The position numbers and the translations under genes were made by a program. Below are positions 21,996 through 34,160 of a DNA stretch of 64,000 bases, one piece after another (the first letter of the stretch is position 1; the number at the start of each line of letters is the position of its first letter). This stretch comes from Lithobates sylvaticus (lineage: Eukaryota > Chordata > Amphibia > Anura > Ranidae). The stretch spans positions 645,691,854 through 645,755,853 of the forward strand of contig CM053026.1 in NCBI GenBank assembly GCA_028564925.1, written 5' to 3'. The notes below the pieces were generated by a model. That model saw only the letters and a program-made list of their open reading frames with translations. It searched no databases and was not told where the DNA came from.

Positions 21996-22140
21996 TGGAG
22001 AGAAGTGATTCTGTAGGTTTGCCTCCCATTGACTTGAATGGGGTTGATGTTACCGTTTGCAGTTTGCAAATTTTTGCACTCGTTCGCTGAATATTCTTGC
22101 TAATCGAACCCAAAGTAATTTTTCCATCACTAGTTTGGTG
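21996..22140. mobile_element. Short hAT-end fragment
   Basis: Phrases CCCATTGACTTGAATGGGG and GCTAATCGAACCCAAAGT, ending CCATCACTAG, resemble the subterminal part of the hAT family ending at 42028. It directly follows the L1 tail. Low confidence. Confidence 0.35.
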
Positions 22141-22256
22141 ATTGATTCATTGATGACATAAATGTCCTGCATTACATACTCTTAAAAAAAAACAAAAAAA
22201 AAACAAACAGTACCTCTGTATGGGAAACAGAGCCAGTTTGGGGAACTGGTATAGTA

Positions 22257-22730
22257 TTAAAGCGGAGTTCCACCCTAAAGTGGAACTTACGCTTTTCGGA
22301 TTCCTCCCCCCCTCCGGTGCCACAATTGGCACCTTTCAGGGGGGAGGGGGGTGCAGATACCTGTATAATACAGGTATCGGCACCCACTTCCGGATATCTC
22401 CCCCGCCCCTATCCAGAGCTGCCCCGCCCCTTATCCAGAGCTGCCCCGCTGTGTCTTGGGAAACACAGTTCTCAGGACACAGCGGGGACCAATAGGGGCA
22501 CGCAGCGCGACTCGCGCATGCGCAGTAGGGACCGGGCAGTGAAGACGTTGCGTCTTCACTTCCTGATTCCCTGACGGCGGGGCAGCGAGAGACGAGCGCT
22601 CTCTCGTCACATTCTGCCTACACCGCTGGAACCAGGAACAGGTAAGTGCCCATTTATTAAAAGTCAGCAGCTGCACTATTTGTAGTTGCTGACTTTTAAT
22701 ATTTTTTGTGCGGGTGCAGCTCCGCTTTAA
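22257..22730. mobile_element. TTAA-bounded miniature element, AAAGCGGAG family
   Basis: Left end TTAAAGCGGAGTTCCACCC and right end GCAGCTCCGCTTTAA are inverse with TTAA on both sides. The interior is GC-rich with short hairpins (ATACCTGTATAATACAGGTAT near 22350; AAAAGTCAGCAGCTGC and its inverse near 22658-22700). No coding capacity. Confidence 0.8.
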
Positions 22731-22917
22731 GTAATAGATTATATTTTGAAGGACTGTGAAAAAGTCAGGATAGATCATTAACCATTGTGTTCAGCTATTA
22801 TGAGGTGAATTGTACTTCCCATTACTTACATCCAGCCCTTATACAGATTTTTCTTTTTTGGAGTCAAAGTGGATTCATTGGGGAGAAATCAATTTGATCT
22901 GTCAGGTAACATGCAAG

Positions 22918-23829
22918 TTAACCACTTACAGACCGGAAGATTTTCCCCCTTAATGACCAGGCCATTTTTTGCGATACGGCACTGTGTTGCTTTAACTGAC
23001 AATTGCGCGGTCTTGCAACGCTGTACCCAAACAAAATTGACATCCTTTTTTCCCACAAATAGAGCTTTCTTTGGTGGTATTTTAGTGCTTTAAACAAAAA
23101 AAAAGAGCAACAATTTTGAAAAAAGTAACAATATTTTTTACCTTTTGCTATAATAAATATCCAAACAAAATGTAAAAAAATGAATTTCATTAATCAGTTT
23201 AGGCCAATATGTATTCTTTTACATATTTTTGGTTAAAAAAAATCGCAATAAGCGTATATTGATTGGTTTGCGCAAAAGTCATAGCGTCTACAAAATAGGG
23301 AATAGATTTTTGCCATTTTTATTATTATAATTTTTTTTACTAGTAATGTCGATGATCTGCGATTTTTAGAGGCACATCGGACACTTTTGACACTTTTTTG
23401 GGACCATTGGCATTTATACATAAAAATGCACTGATTACTTTGTAAATGTCACTGGCAGGGAAGGGGTTAAAACTAGGGGGCGATCAAGGGGTTAAATGTG
23501 TTCCATGGGGGGTGTTTCTGTGGAGGGATGGGACTGACTGGAGAAGGAGAGAGATCGCTGTTCCTAATCACTAGGAACAGCAGATCTCCCCTCCCCTGTC
23601 AGAATGGGGATCTGTCTGTTTACATTGACAGATCCCCGTTCTGGCTCTCTTTCCCATGATTTTGGGTGGCCGGCGGCCGCCGTCCACGTGCATTGGGTCC
23701 CCCCACCATTTAACGGCGATGCAAGCCTGCTATGGCTCTTAAAAGGAGCCTATGTAAAGCTATGGCAATCCACGGCAAAGAGCCGACATGCCGCAGTAAA
23801 ATAACGGCGGCTGGTGGGCTAGTGGTTAA
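22918..23829. mobile_element. TTAA-bounded element, TTAACCACTT family
   Basis: Left TTAACCACTTACAGACC, right CTAGTGGTTAA. Characteristic interior phrases (CACTGTGTTGCTTTAACTG, CCCACAAATAGAGCTTTC, a TTGATTGGTTTGCGC segment) recur at 31756, 42988 and 47046. It is non-coding and non-autonomous. Confidence 0.85.
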
Positions 23830-24945
23830 TATTGTCCACAACTGTACTTTAACTCGAGGATTGACATTACACAAAAAACAGCAGACAAAACCTCACTAGT
23901 TTTACATAGCGGATGTTTTTGGTTTGTGCTCTATATTATTTAATACAATAAAGTTCTTATGATTTTGTTACAGATCTTTTGTTCCTAACTATATTTAAAG
24001 TAAAATCAAGCTATTGACATCTTCTGATGACATACTCGTGCCTAAAAGGACTGGTGATTTTAATATACTGGCAAAGAGGGTATGGGGGTATTTTGGGGAA
24101 TCAATTGGGAGTCTATAATGATTAAGGCCTTAGTTTAGTAAAAAAATATAGCACAAAGGATGTCATATACTATCAATGTGACATGTCCCTTGCCCTACTG
24201 TCTCCTGGTTTTGTAGAAATCTTCCTCCTCTGATGCCCACTAGGGCTGAGAGGGCTGTGATCGAGTGACCGACTATGCCCGCCATTTCCTCTCAGCTCCT
24301 CCATTCATAGAGGTTATACTATAGCTTCTATGAATAAAAAATTATCTATGAATGGAGAATGGAAGGATGATTAAAAACTCTGCCATCTTCATTCATAGAT
24401 CACATTTCATTCATAGAAGTGTTAGTATACCTTAATGAGTGTCTGTCATAGCTCCCTCAGCTCTAATAACCACCACTGCACTGGAAGACCTTTTTTGGTG
24501 GTAGAAAAAGGTGACAGATTATTGTGGATTTGCAGGCATTACTCAAACTGAGCTCCGTTTCTTTCAGGTAGGTTCAATTGACAAAGAAGTATTCACACTC
24601 CTGCCCTTCCTCCAATACATCTTCCTGGAAAGAGCTGCTACAGATCACAAAGAAGAAGGCTGCACAGCATAGAATCACTGGCAATAGGCAGCACTTGTGT
24701 CACAGGCAATGCAAGCAGAATGTGGATGCAATGAACAATAAGAATATTATATACATGTAAAACTCAAGTCAAAACTTTTCTGTTAAAAAAAAAAAAAACT
24801 CAAGTAAAGGTAGACTGAGTAAACATTTTTTAACATTTTATTTTCACGGAAACTAGTGAGAAATCAAGGTGTTGCCATTGCTAACTTCTACTTATAAAAA
24901 TACTAGTTCCCTGGCTATCATACAGATCCTTTGGCTTTAGTACTT
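23830..24945. other. No gene seen
   Basis: AT-rich sequence. Short inverse phrases around TTCATAGA (24300-24420) suggest a small degraded foldback repeat. No exon or RNA gene was recognised. Confidence 0.5.
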
Positions 24946-24947
24946 TC

Positions 24948-26395
24948 AGGGGTGGAAAGTGGGGTCCCCCAGGGTTCTGTCCTGGGACCAATCCTATTTA
25001 ATTTGTTCATAAACGACCTGGAGGATGGGGTAAACAGTTCAATCTCTGTGTAGTTGTGGACGATACTAAGCTAAGCAGGGCAATAACTTCTCCGCAGGAT
25101 GTGGAAACCTTGCAAGTAGATCTTAGCAAATTAATGGGGTGGGCAACTACATGGCAAATGAGGTTTAATGTGGAAAAATGGAAAATAATGCATTTGGGTG
25201 GCAAAAATATGAATGCAATCTACTCACTGGGGGGAGAACCTCTGGGGGAATCAAGGACCTGGGGTCCTAGTAGATGATAGGCTCAGCAATGGCATGCAAT
25301 GCCAATCTGCTGCTAACAAATCAAACAGAATATTACATTAAAAAGGGCATTAAAAAGGGGATTAACTCAAGAGATAAAGTGATAATTCTCCCACTTTAGA
25401 AGACTCTGGTTCAGCCTCACCTGGAGTATGCTGTCCAGTTCTGGGCACCAGTCCTCAGGAAAGATGTGCTGGAAATGGCGCAAGTACAGCGAAGGGCAAC
25501 AAAGCTAATAAGGGTCTGGAGGATATTAGTTATGAGGAAAGGTTACGAGCACTGAACTTATTCTCTCTGGAGAAGAGACGCTTGAGAGGGGATATGATTT
25601 CAATTTACAAATACCATACTAGTGACCCCACAATAGGGATGAAACTTTTCTGTGGAAGGGAGTTTAATAATACACGTGGCCACTATTAAAATTAGAAGAA
25701 AAGAGGTTCAACCTTAAACTGCGTAGAGGGTTCTTTACTGTAAAGCCCCATACACACGGTCGGACTTTTTCATGGATTCTGTCCGATCGGACAATGTTGT
25801 TGAAAAATCAGACCGTGTGTATGCACCATCGGACAGTGTACGTCGGATTGTCCGACGGACAAAGTCTTATCTCCTGCTGGAAAGATTTGCCGACAACACG
25901 GTCCGATCACACCAAATCCGATCGTGTGTACGGTTGTCCGACCGGACAAAGTGCTACGCATGCTCACATCACATTACAAGACCAAAGCTATTGGCTACTA
26001 GCCTCTACGTAGTCCCGTTGTAGGCAACAAACGTCACCACGTTCAGAATGATCGGATTTTCCGACAACTTTGTCCGACCGTGTGTACGCAAAACCAACAT
26101 CAGACAAAGTATGACGGACAGGATCCGACCGACCTGGTCCGCGGATTGTCCGACCGTGTGTATGGGGCTTAAGAGTGGCAAGGATGTGGAATTCCCTTCC
26201 ACATGTGGTGGTTTCAGCGGGGAGCATCAATGGTTTCAAAAAACTTTTAGATAAGCACCTGAACGACTACAACATACAGGAATATACAATATAATACTGA
26301 CATATAATCACATACATAGGTTGGACTTGATGGACTTGTGTCTTTTTTAAACCTCAGCTACTATGTAACTACTATGTAACTATGTAAGTACTTTC
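24948..26395 (+). mobile_element. CR1-like LINE, 5'-truncated, split by a Harbinger-like element
   Basis: Starts inside the reverse transcriptase: [19 protein letters not shown], then the DDTKLSRAI catalytic region, [43 protein letters not shown] and [18 protein letters not shown], in several frames. The 3' end is GACTTGATGGACTTGTGTC followed by CTATGTAA-type repeats (26360-26390), typical of frog CR1-like tails. Removing 25744-26169 joins the two halves with a single TAA. Dead copy. Confidence 0.85.
25744..26169. mobile_element. PIF/Harbinger-like miniature element
   Basis: Left AGCCCCATACACACGGTCGG and right CCGACCGTGTGTATGGGGCT are exact inverse ends, with TAA on both sides (25741-25743, 26170-26172). 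Three-base TWA duplications fit PIF/Harbinger. The interior is full of inverse TCCGA/TCGGA motifs. The open frames here are shadows. Confidence 0.85.
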
Positions 26396-27360
26396 ACAAT
26401 TATAGGACACAATAACTGACTTCTCTTTGTCTTGGTCTATATGCTTGTTCGAACTCTGTTTCTCAGAAAGCACTGTAGTCAGATGCATCCAGGCAACTAT
26501 TGTATCATTCACAGATATAAGCCATCAATGATGTTATTCTCAATATAGGCTTCTTTCTATTGTGTCCTATATAGCATTGGCAGCAAACTAAGCTATTTCT
26601 TTCTGTAATTGCCCTTCTATGTTCAATATAATACTACAGTTCACAATGGATTGTGGTTTATAATAGATGCTACAGAGTAATATAGAGAACATTAGATTTT
26701 TCTTGTAGTCAGCTTTAATATTGCATGGCTGTGTAGTTTTCCTTTCTAGACGTAACATATATTCAGCTAATTAAATAATAATCTTACTAGACTGAAACAT
26801 AATTTCAATAAAAAATTTAAGAACTTCTTGCAGTGTTTTAAATCTCTGTTTTGAACTCCTTAGACAGACATTTCATTGCCATTTTTATGGAATTGATAAA
26901 GAAAATGCAATGCTGGCATCACGCCCTTAAATTTGTATCAGTTGATTGTTTTTGGGCCTGACCACCTTTATCCTGGTTAGAGATTTAGGTCTATAATGGT
27001 TTGGACCTACTCTAAACCCCCAGGAACATTAAAAATGGAAATGATTCAGAGATAAATGTTCTCAATTGGGTTTGGTTGTTCTATGGATGTGTAACTCCAA
27101 AACTCTCTTTTATAAGATTGATTTATGCTCCGTTCTTTTACTGGAAACGTCACAAGCTGGCTTGTTTGTAAAAACTTTTCTCCATGTTTAAAAAAACCAC
27201 ATCGAAACAGAAAAATGGAATGCTTTATGTGAGTGGAGCACCTCCATGTACTAACATGAAGACATAAGCCACAGACTCTGAAAAACCAACCTCCTCTCAC
27301 CATTGCTTACCGTCCTTCCCATCCCTATACAAAGCTATTATGTACTGTATAAACAGTATG
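26396..27360. other. No gene seen
   Basis: AT-rich sequence of ordinary intron type. No splice-bounded coding stretch or RNA gene recognised. Confidence 0.5.
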
Positions 27361-27505
27361 TAAATCTAAATCTGACCATAGACAGTTCAAATCTTAGCCG
27401 GTTCAGCAGGGATCGGCTGAGATTGGACCCATCTATGGACAGACTGATTGCACCCAAGTAGATCCTTCGATTGACTTAGGTACAACCAGCATTTCAGATT
27501 TTTAC
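27361..27505. repeat. Short miniature-element-like repeat
   Basis: CTGACCATAGACAGTTCAAAT with GGTTCAGCAGGGATCGGCTGA resembles segments at 29085-29150, 55570-55640 and 61560-61610 (CATACATGG, TTCCTGCTGAA). Probably one frog family with decayed ends. Confidence 0.4.
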
Positions 27506-28960
27506 ATGTGATTATTGCCAACAGCTATAGCTGCTGGATGGGTGAAGCTGATAAAGAATAGGTGGAGATGAGGCCAGAGAGGATTACATGAGGTGGGGGG
27601 TGGGATGGGGGAGTGAAGCTGATAAAGAGTGGACAGAGATGAGCATAGACAGGAAGGATGTTTCTGCTATAATAGAATAGTACCACCTGCTGACGTGATG
27701 AGGTCAGCACACTTGCCAATCAGACAGCACAGAGATGGTGAGGGGAATGCACAAAATAAATAGTAATGCTGCTACAAGGTCACTGGAGCTAACATTATTA
27801 CATGTTAACAGTATATCTGCCTAACAGACTACTGAATTCGATTTTGAGCCCAGAGTTGGGCTTTAACCAGTAACTCTGCAGATGAAATTTGCAACTGTCT
27901 GCAAAAACTAGGAATTAGGGAGAGTGTAGGAATTTGAGACCTGAACAAAGAGGGGATTTTGAATTAGAATTATGAATTAAATATTAGTAGAAATAACTAA
28001 CTGATACTGTATGTTCAGCAGCATACCTGAACCTATATTTTGTTCTATACTGGCGTCTGGTAACAAATAAATCCTTAGGTACTGGAGGTATCCTGATGAG
28101 AGGAAAGCCAATCTGTCCTTGTCATCAAGTACCAATTTGTTAATATGGTCAAGGAGAACATGGGAAAGTGCATCAATAATAATAGACATTTGTAAATTCA
28201 CGTATCACTTGTTTTGAATACCTGAAAGGATATAGTTACCGTTCTGCTTTTACACATTTTTTCACTTTGAAATGTGAGAAAGATTTTGTAGGGATTAGAT
28301 ATTTTTAGTTGTATGTCTTCAAATACAATTGAGAGTGTTTTTCTTCTTTAACAGTACCTAATCCTATAATAAGTTAGATTGTGAGATATACCGCATCCCA
28401 CTGGGCCAGGATCTAAAGGACTCCGGATTTTCAAGTCGGGTCATTCGAACCACTGAAAATGTAAATTGAAAGTTATTTGAAACAGCTACAGGATGGAGTT
28501 AGGTCAGCTAATGTATTCACTTGGGTTTGAGAAAAGGATATTTGATACCTAGATTTTTCTCTTGCACAACCAACTTCTTTTAAAGACCATGCTATGCCAT
28601 GTGTTTATACTTGGATACAAAGAAAATAGCTTTCATTAAAGTTTTGAGCGTTTTTTCCCAATAAAAAAAAAATGGAAAATCAATATATTTTTTATGTGTT
28701 TGTTGTTATTACAAACATACCCATACACCCAGTATTGCTTTTTTTATATAGCTATAAAATACAAATGAGATAACACACTGTGACACAGGAAGGGAAAAAT
28801 ACAATGTATTTGATTTGCAACTTTGATCTTCTTAGCAGCCATTAGGCCATTTATAGGTGGCCTGTGGATGGCAAGTGGTTAATGAAGTGGCAGCACACTG
28901 ATGAATCATCACGTTGTCTTGTTCTGTTGGGCAAACCATAGATGAATCAGTTCCTTTCCT
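27506..28960. other. No gene seen
   Basis: AT-rich sequence. A 27540-27640 stretch repeats GTGAAGCTGATAAAGA about 70 bp apart. Nothing coding was recognised. Confidence 0.45.
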
Positions 28961-29160
28961 TTCACCATGGGGGGGAAGGTTGGGTTTGTAGGGGGAACCT
29001 TCCCAACCGGCATTTTTAAAAATCTTACAAGCTGATTCTTCCCAAGTAGATTGATGGATTAACTTGGGTACAATCAGCCTGCCTATACATGGATTGAAAT
29101 TTGGCTGGTTCCTGCTGAACTGGCTGAATTTCGATCCATGTATGGACGGCTTTAGAATGT
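28961..29160. repeat. Miniature-element-like repeat, second copy of the 27361 family
   Basis: Holds CCAAGTAGATTGATGG, ATTGAAATTTGGCTGG and TTCCTGCTGAACTGGCTGAA. The ends TGGATTGAAATTT and AATTTCGATCCATG form a partial inverse pair. Confidence 0.4.
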
Positions 29161-30809
29161 TAACTATTAGCACTGCTGCATAGCCTAATTTGATTAGAAT
29201 GCTACTTCATCTTCCAGTCTGGGTTCTGCTGTAGAGGAGATTGCAGGAAATTAATATCAAGACAAACTCACAAACTAACATTAGCTGCATTTGAAAATAC
29301 ATTTGTTCGGTTATATGGGTAGAGGAAGCATTAGACCCAATTTTTATTGTTGTCTGTGCCCCAGCTGGTGGGATTAACCACTCTATTTGTCTCGGTGACC
29401 TGTGTCACTGAGACAATAAGGTAATTTCCTAAATGTTGAAGTTGTCACCAGAGCAAGAGGTGAATATAATACTCTTAATGGGGACAAAAGTTTCACTGAT
29501 AACTGGCCAAGATGGGAATTCCCCTCACTTTGGCGAAATGTCCTCTTATTTACTGCTTCTCCTGGACAGAAACCAAGGGGAAATCTCTCCAGCGGGACAC
29601 ACACAGCAAACAGTAATCTGCTAGGTATTTTAACCTTTCCCTACTTTATCCAACACAAGTTTCGGCTATACATACTTTATTGATTTTTTTAAATATGCAT
29701 ATTTGCATTTATTGGTGTTTTTCTGTGTTCTAAGCATTTACCTTTAAAACAGCTCTTGTACCGACTTTATAGTGAGTTACAATGCCTGGCTTCACTTTCA
29801 GACGAAAGGATGGAGTTTGCCTCATCTCACAATCTCTAAGACAAATTAGGAATGTAGAAAGCTTTCTCTCATAACAAAACAATGATTATCACAGGTAACA
29901 AGACCTCACATTAATCAGCCATTTTCAAAGGAAAGGCTTCGGCCTGTAGCCTTTGTCTGCCTTACTGGTAGGTAGTTTTTACAGGCTCTTTCAATGTGAC
30001 AGAATTCTTTCTCTCTGCTCTGCATTCTCTCAGAAAATGTTTCCCTTTTAACAAACCCTTTAGCATTGATCAAAAACCTTCTAGAAAGTGACTGTAGAAA
30101 TCTGAACTTATAATGATGCTCTTTTATTTTTCCTAACAATGAACAATGCGCCCTCACTACTAATGGCAACAGTATGAGGAGGTTACAACATGAACAAATC
30201 ATGGGAGAGGACCAAATGAGAGGAATAAAATATCCATTATCTTTGGGCACGCTGTATCATGTCATCAAGAAAATTCTGTTTTCCCTAGCCAAATTTTTAT
30301 GCCATCACTTGATGACAGTTATCAAAATGCTCTGAAATTGCCTTCTGAAATAGACACAGACAAGCAAAATTAAAAAAAAAATTCCAGTCATTAAAGAATT
30401 GAGTAGGCAATAAAATTATGCATTTTAGCAAAATAAAAAAATGTAAAAAATTTGAATGTTTAGGAAACGTATTGCCATTTTATGGTTCAAAGACTCAATT
30501 AACATTTTATTTTTACTTAAAGAAAATGACCTAAATAAACAACTGAGAAAAAAATGTGATGTCATTTTAAAAATTTATTCACACTCTGCAAATTGAGAAC
30601 TTTTCCCCTTCATTTATTTTTTATTTTTGCCTTGTAGTTGTCCATAAAAAACATACTGACCCAAGCAGCAAATCCAGTGTTGTCTGGGATAACCTGCCAC
30701 TCTTGCTGCCCATATGGTCCTATGCTGTCATCTTATATATTGATGTTATTCGGGGCCAACATTCTTTACTGGGTTCTTGCACCCAGCCCCCTAATGATGA
30801 ACTGATACA
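29161..30809. other. No gene seen
   Basis: AT-rich intron-like sequence; small open frames lack recognisable protein features. Confidence 0.5.
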
Positions 30810-31229
30810 TACAGTGGAGGAAATAATTATTTGATCCCCTGCAGATTTTGTATGTTTGGCCACTTACAAAGAAATGAAGGGTCTATAATTTTTATCATAG
30901 GTGTATTTAAATGATAGAGACAGAATATCAACCAAAAATCCAGAAAAAACACATGATACAAATGTTATAAATTGAGTTGCAGTTCAGTGAGAAAAATAAG
31001 TATTTGATCCCTAAGCAAAACGTAACTTAGTACTTGGTGGAGAAACCCTTGTTGGCAAGCACAGAGGTAAGACATTTCTTGTAGTTAGTGACCAGGTTTG
31101 CACACATCTCAGGAGGGATTTTGGTCCACTCTTTTTTTATAGATCTTTTCTAAATCCTTAAGGTTTCTTGGCTGTTGCTTGGCAACTCAAAGTTTCAGCT
31201 CCCTCCATAAATTTTCTATAGGCTTAAGG

Positions 31230-31717
31230 CAGTGGCGTCTCTAGGGCGTGGCTTTTGGGGCTATAACCCCGAATCTGGGGCCCATAGCCCAGAGTCTCTG
31301 CAGGGGTCCTCAAGGGGAGGGGAGGCTCTCTGGGGATCCTGATGTAAGTGGGGGGCTCTCTGGGGACCCTGATGCAAGGGGGAAGTTCTCTGGGGACCCT
31401 GATTTTAAGGGAGAGGCTCTCTGGGGAACCTGATTTAAGGGAGGCTCTCTGGGGACCCCGATTTAAGGGGGGCTCTCTGGGAACCCTGATGTAAGTGGGG
31501 AGGGCTCTATGGGGACCCTGATGTAGGAGGAGGCTCTCTGGGGACTCTCTGGGGACCCTGATGTAAGTGGGGGGGCTCTCTGGGGATATATACACACACA
31601 CACACACACGTATATTACTGTATATACATGTGTATGCCCGCCCAAGCATATGACTTCCTTTACTATGCTGCTATGGGCTCTAGCCCCAGATCTTTTGTAG
31701 ACCTAGCAACGCCCCTG
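31230..31717. mobile_element. hAT miniature element with internal minisatellite
   Basis: Begins CAGTGGCGTCTCTAGGG and ends CAACGCCCCTG, flanked by the perfect 8-bp duplication GCTTAAGG (31222-31229, 31718-31725). The interior, 31321-31590, is a tandem array of about 30-bp units built on GGGACCCTGATGTAAG and GGCTCTCTGG, followed by a CA repeat (31596-31612). Open frames of Pro/Arg-rich type come from the array. Confidence 0.85.
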
Positions 31718-31755
31718 GCTTAAGGTCTGGAGACTGGCTAGGCCACTCCATGACC

Positions 31756-33975
31756 TTAACCACTTCAGCCCTCCCTTCCTGACCAGGCAATTTTTTCCGA
31801 TATGGCACTGCGTTAATTTAAATGACAATTGTGCGGTCATGCGACGATGTACCTAAATAAAATTGATGTCCTTTTTTTCCCACAAATAGAGCTTTCTTTT
31901 GGTGGCATTTGTTCACCTCTGTGGTTTTTATTTTTTGTGCTATAAACAAAAAAAAAGACAATAGAAAATATATATTTTTTATACTTTCTGCAGTAAAACA
32001 TACCCAATAAAAAAATGTAAAAAATCGAATTTCTTCATCAATTTAGGACAATATGTATTCTGCTACATATGGTTGGTAAAAAAAATCCAGACAAGCGTAT
32101 ATTGATTGGTTTGCGCAAAAGTTATAGCGTCTACAAACTATGGAATATTTTTATTGAATTTTTATTTATTTATTTTTTCTAGTAATGGCGGCGATCAGCA
32201 ATTTTTAGCAGGACTGCGACATTGCGGCAGACAAATCGGACACCTAACTGACACTTTTGACACTTTTTAGGGACCAGTGACATTATTACAGTGATTAGTG
32301 CTAATAAAAATACACTGTCCCTGTACTAATGACACTGGCAGGGAAGGGGTTAACATCAGGGGAAATCAAAGGGTTAAGTGTGTGCCTAGAAAGCGCTTTC
32401 TAACTGTGGGGGGGGGGGGTGCTTTGACTGGAGGAAAACAGAGATCCGTGTTTCTGCTTAGCAGACACATAAGATCTCCATTTTCCACTCTGGCAGAATG
32501 GCGATCTGCCTTGTTTACATAGGCAGACTGCCTGCTCGGGAAATACTACTCTCTTTGCCATCAGCTGTCACCCATCCCACACCATCCGTGTGAATTGTAG
32601 ACTTCACTCGGGCTGAAGGAATTGCTTCTCTGATGCCACTTTCAGTGCGGAATGCCAGACTATAATTACACGACTAGACCAAAGGGGCTACCCCAAATCA
32701 GCTGTACAGAGAGGATTAGATAATGCTAGGGTCAAGAGTAGAGAGGATCTTCTTTCTAAAGTTTCAGCTAACACACTAAAAAAACATAAAAATAGAGATA
32801 AGCACAGGACAGGCTAGACAGGATAGGCAGGACAATTGTTTGGCAACATTTGTAACCACCTTCTCACAAGAATATCACCAAGTTGTTAATATAATAACGA
32901 AAAATCTTCCCATCTTCTACTCAGACAAAAGTCTCCACAAAGCCTTTAATTCAGGCTGTCGCTTTTCTAGCAGACGAGCACCAACCTTGGGCTCCTTGCT
33001 GACACCTAGCTTATTTTCATCCAAAAAATACCAACCCACCTGGCTCTCATATCCAGGTTGCTACCCACACAACTTTAAAATGTGCAGATATTGTCATGTT
33101 AATTTATGCACTAAATCTTTCAATTCAGCAACCACTGGAGAAAGCTTTGACATTAAGCAATATATTAATTGTGGTGTAGCAGATCTGCTGCATTTCTTGT
33201 AATCTGCAGTACATTGGATGCACCACATGTGCTTTAAGAACAAGAATAGGAGAACATTATTTTGGCTCTGTTAATCCAAATGCAAAGCACATTTAAAATG
33301 TCTCATGTCACTTTAAAGAATGCCATTCTGGTAACATATCCTCCTTTAAGTTTACTAGCATTGAGAGATTGACTCCTATGCCCAGTGCTGGTAATAGGAA
33401 CAGACAACTTTTAGACAGAGAGGCCTGATGGATATTTAGATTAAAAACCAGGGTCCCTCAGAGGTTAAACCTCAGATGGGACCTATATTTACATTTATGT
33501 TGATTCCTTTTTGTACTTCCTGCCTCTGCCGATTAGTACTCTTTTCTTTCCCCCAGGTAGGCATTTTTGTTTACTTTTTCCAATTGTTCTGTTTATTCAG
33601 CTTTAGCTTTTATATTGTTATTTCCTTGGATTTTAATATCCTTTTTTTTATTGTTACTGCAGCTGTGCAACTGCCTTTCTGCACGCAGGTAGCTATAAAT
33701 AATTGCCTGATCATATTGGGTAGTAGCACCCTACTTCTGCTCTATTTTATAGACCGCCGTTCTGCCTCTCCTCAGAACGATTGGCAGGTCCCAGTGGACA
33801 ATGTGTCCGACGGACCCACTGTTTGGCTCCCGCTGTGTCCAATCACATCTGGAGCGGTCCGTCGGCAGCACGCGCCCCAGACCCTGTGCACAAAATCACG
33901 TACTGGTATGTGATTTCATGCAGGAGGGCTGCCCTGTCGCAGTATATCTGCATGGGGTGGTCTTAAAGTGGTTAA
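31756..33975. mobile_element. TTAA-bounded element, TTAACCACTT family, holding a Penelope fragment
   Basis: Left TTAACCACTTCAGCCC, right AAAGTGGTTAA. The same interior phrases as at 22918 appear (CCCACAAATAGAGCTTTC, TTGATTGGTTTGCGC). It sits exactly in the Tc1 transposase frame: removing it with one TTAA rejoins KKH and KVMEW. About 1.2 kb of foreign sequence (32590-33770) lies inside it. Confidence 0.85.
32590..33770 (+). mobile_element. Second Penelope-like fragment (linker and GIY-YIG remnant)
   Basis: Reads QRGYPKSAVQRGLDNA-like linker, then VTTFSQEYHQVVNIITKN, RRAPTLGSLLTPSLF, and a cysteine motif CRYCHVNLC. The nuclease remnant follows in another frame (LQYIGCTTCALRTRIGEHYF, with the YIG motif and the conserved Arg and Glu). 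Protein sequence differs clearly from the 1622 element, so it is another Penelope family. 33480-33770 would be its 3' non-coding part. 5'-truncated, as is common for this class. Confidence 0.75.
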
Positions 33976-34160
33976 TGTGCTTCTTCTTGAGCCACTCCTT
34001 TGTTGCCTTGGTGGTATGTTTTGGGTCATTGTCATGCTGAAAGACCCATCCATAACCCATCTTCAGTGAACAGATGTCTTTGAAAAAGGCTTCTGTGACA
34101 AATCCTGTGCCAAAATATGCTTAGTTTGTGTCAACTTGGGTCAACCTGAAAAAACTGTAA

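Larger units (their letters stand above)
30812..34115 (-). mobile_element. Tc1-like transposon remnant with nested insertions
   Basis: The left end TACAGTGGAGGAAATAATTATTTGATCCCC is a Tc1-type terminal repeat after a TA. On the minus strand the transposase C-terminus reads [19 protein letters not shown], then [20 protein letters not shown], the last two catalytic acids of the DD34E core with the usual spacing. Two elements interrupt it: hAT at 31230-31717 and TTAA at 31756-33975. Taking both out restores the protein order. The N-terminal half and the far inverted repeat are missing or unrecognisable. Confidence 0.85.

Noticed and set aside
31224-31649. Pro/Arg-rich repetitive minus-strand frame
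   Set aside because: Product of the tandem array inside a non-coding hAT miniature element.
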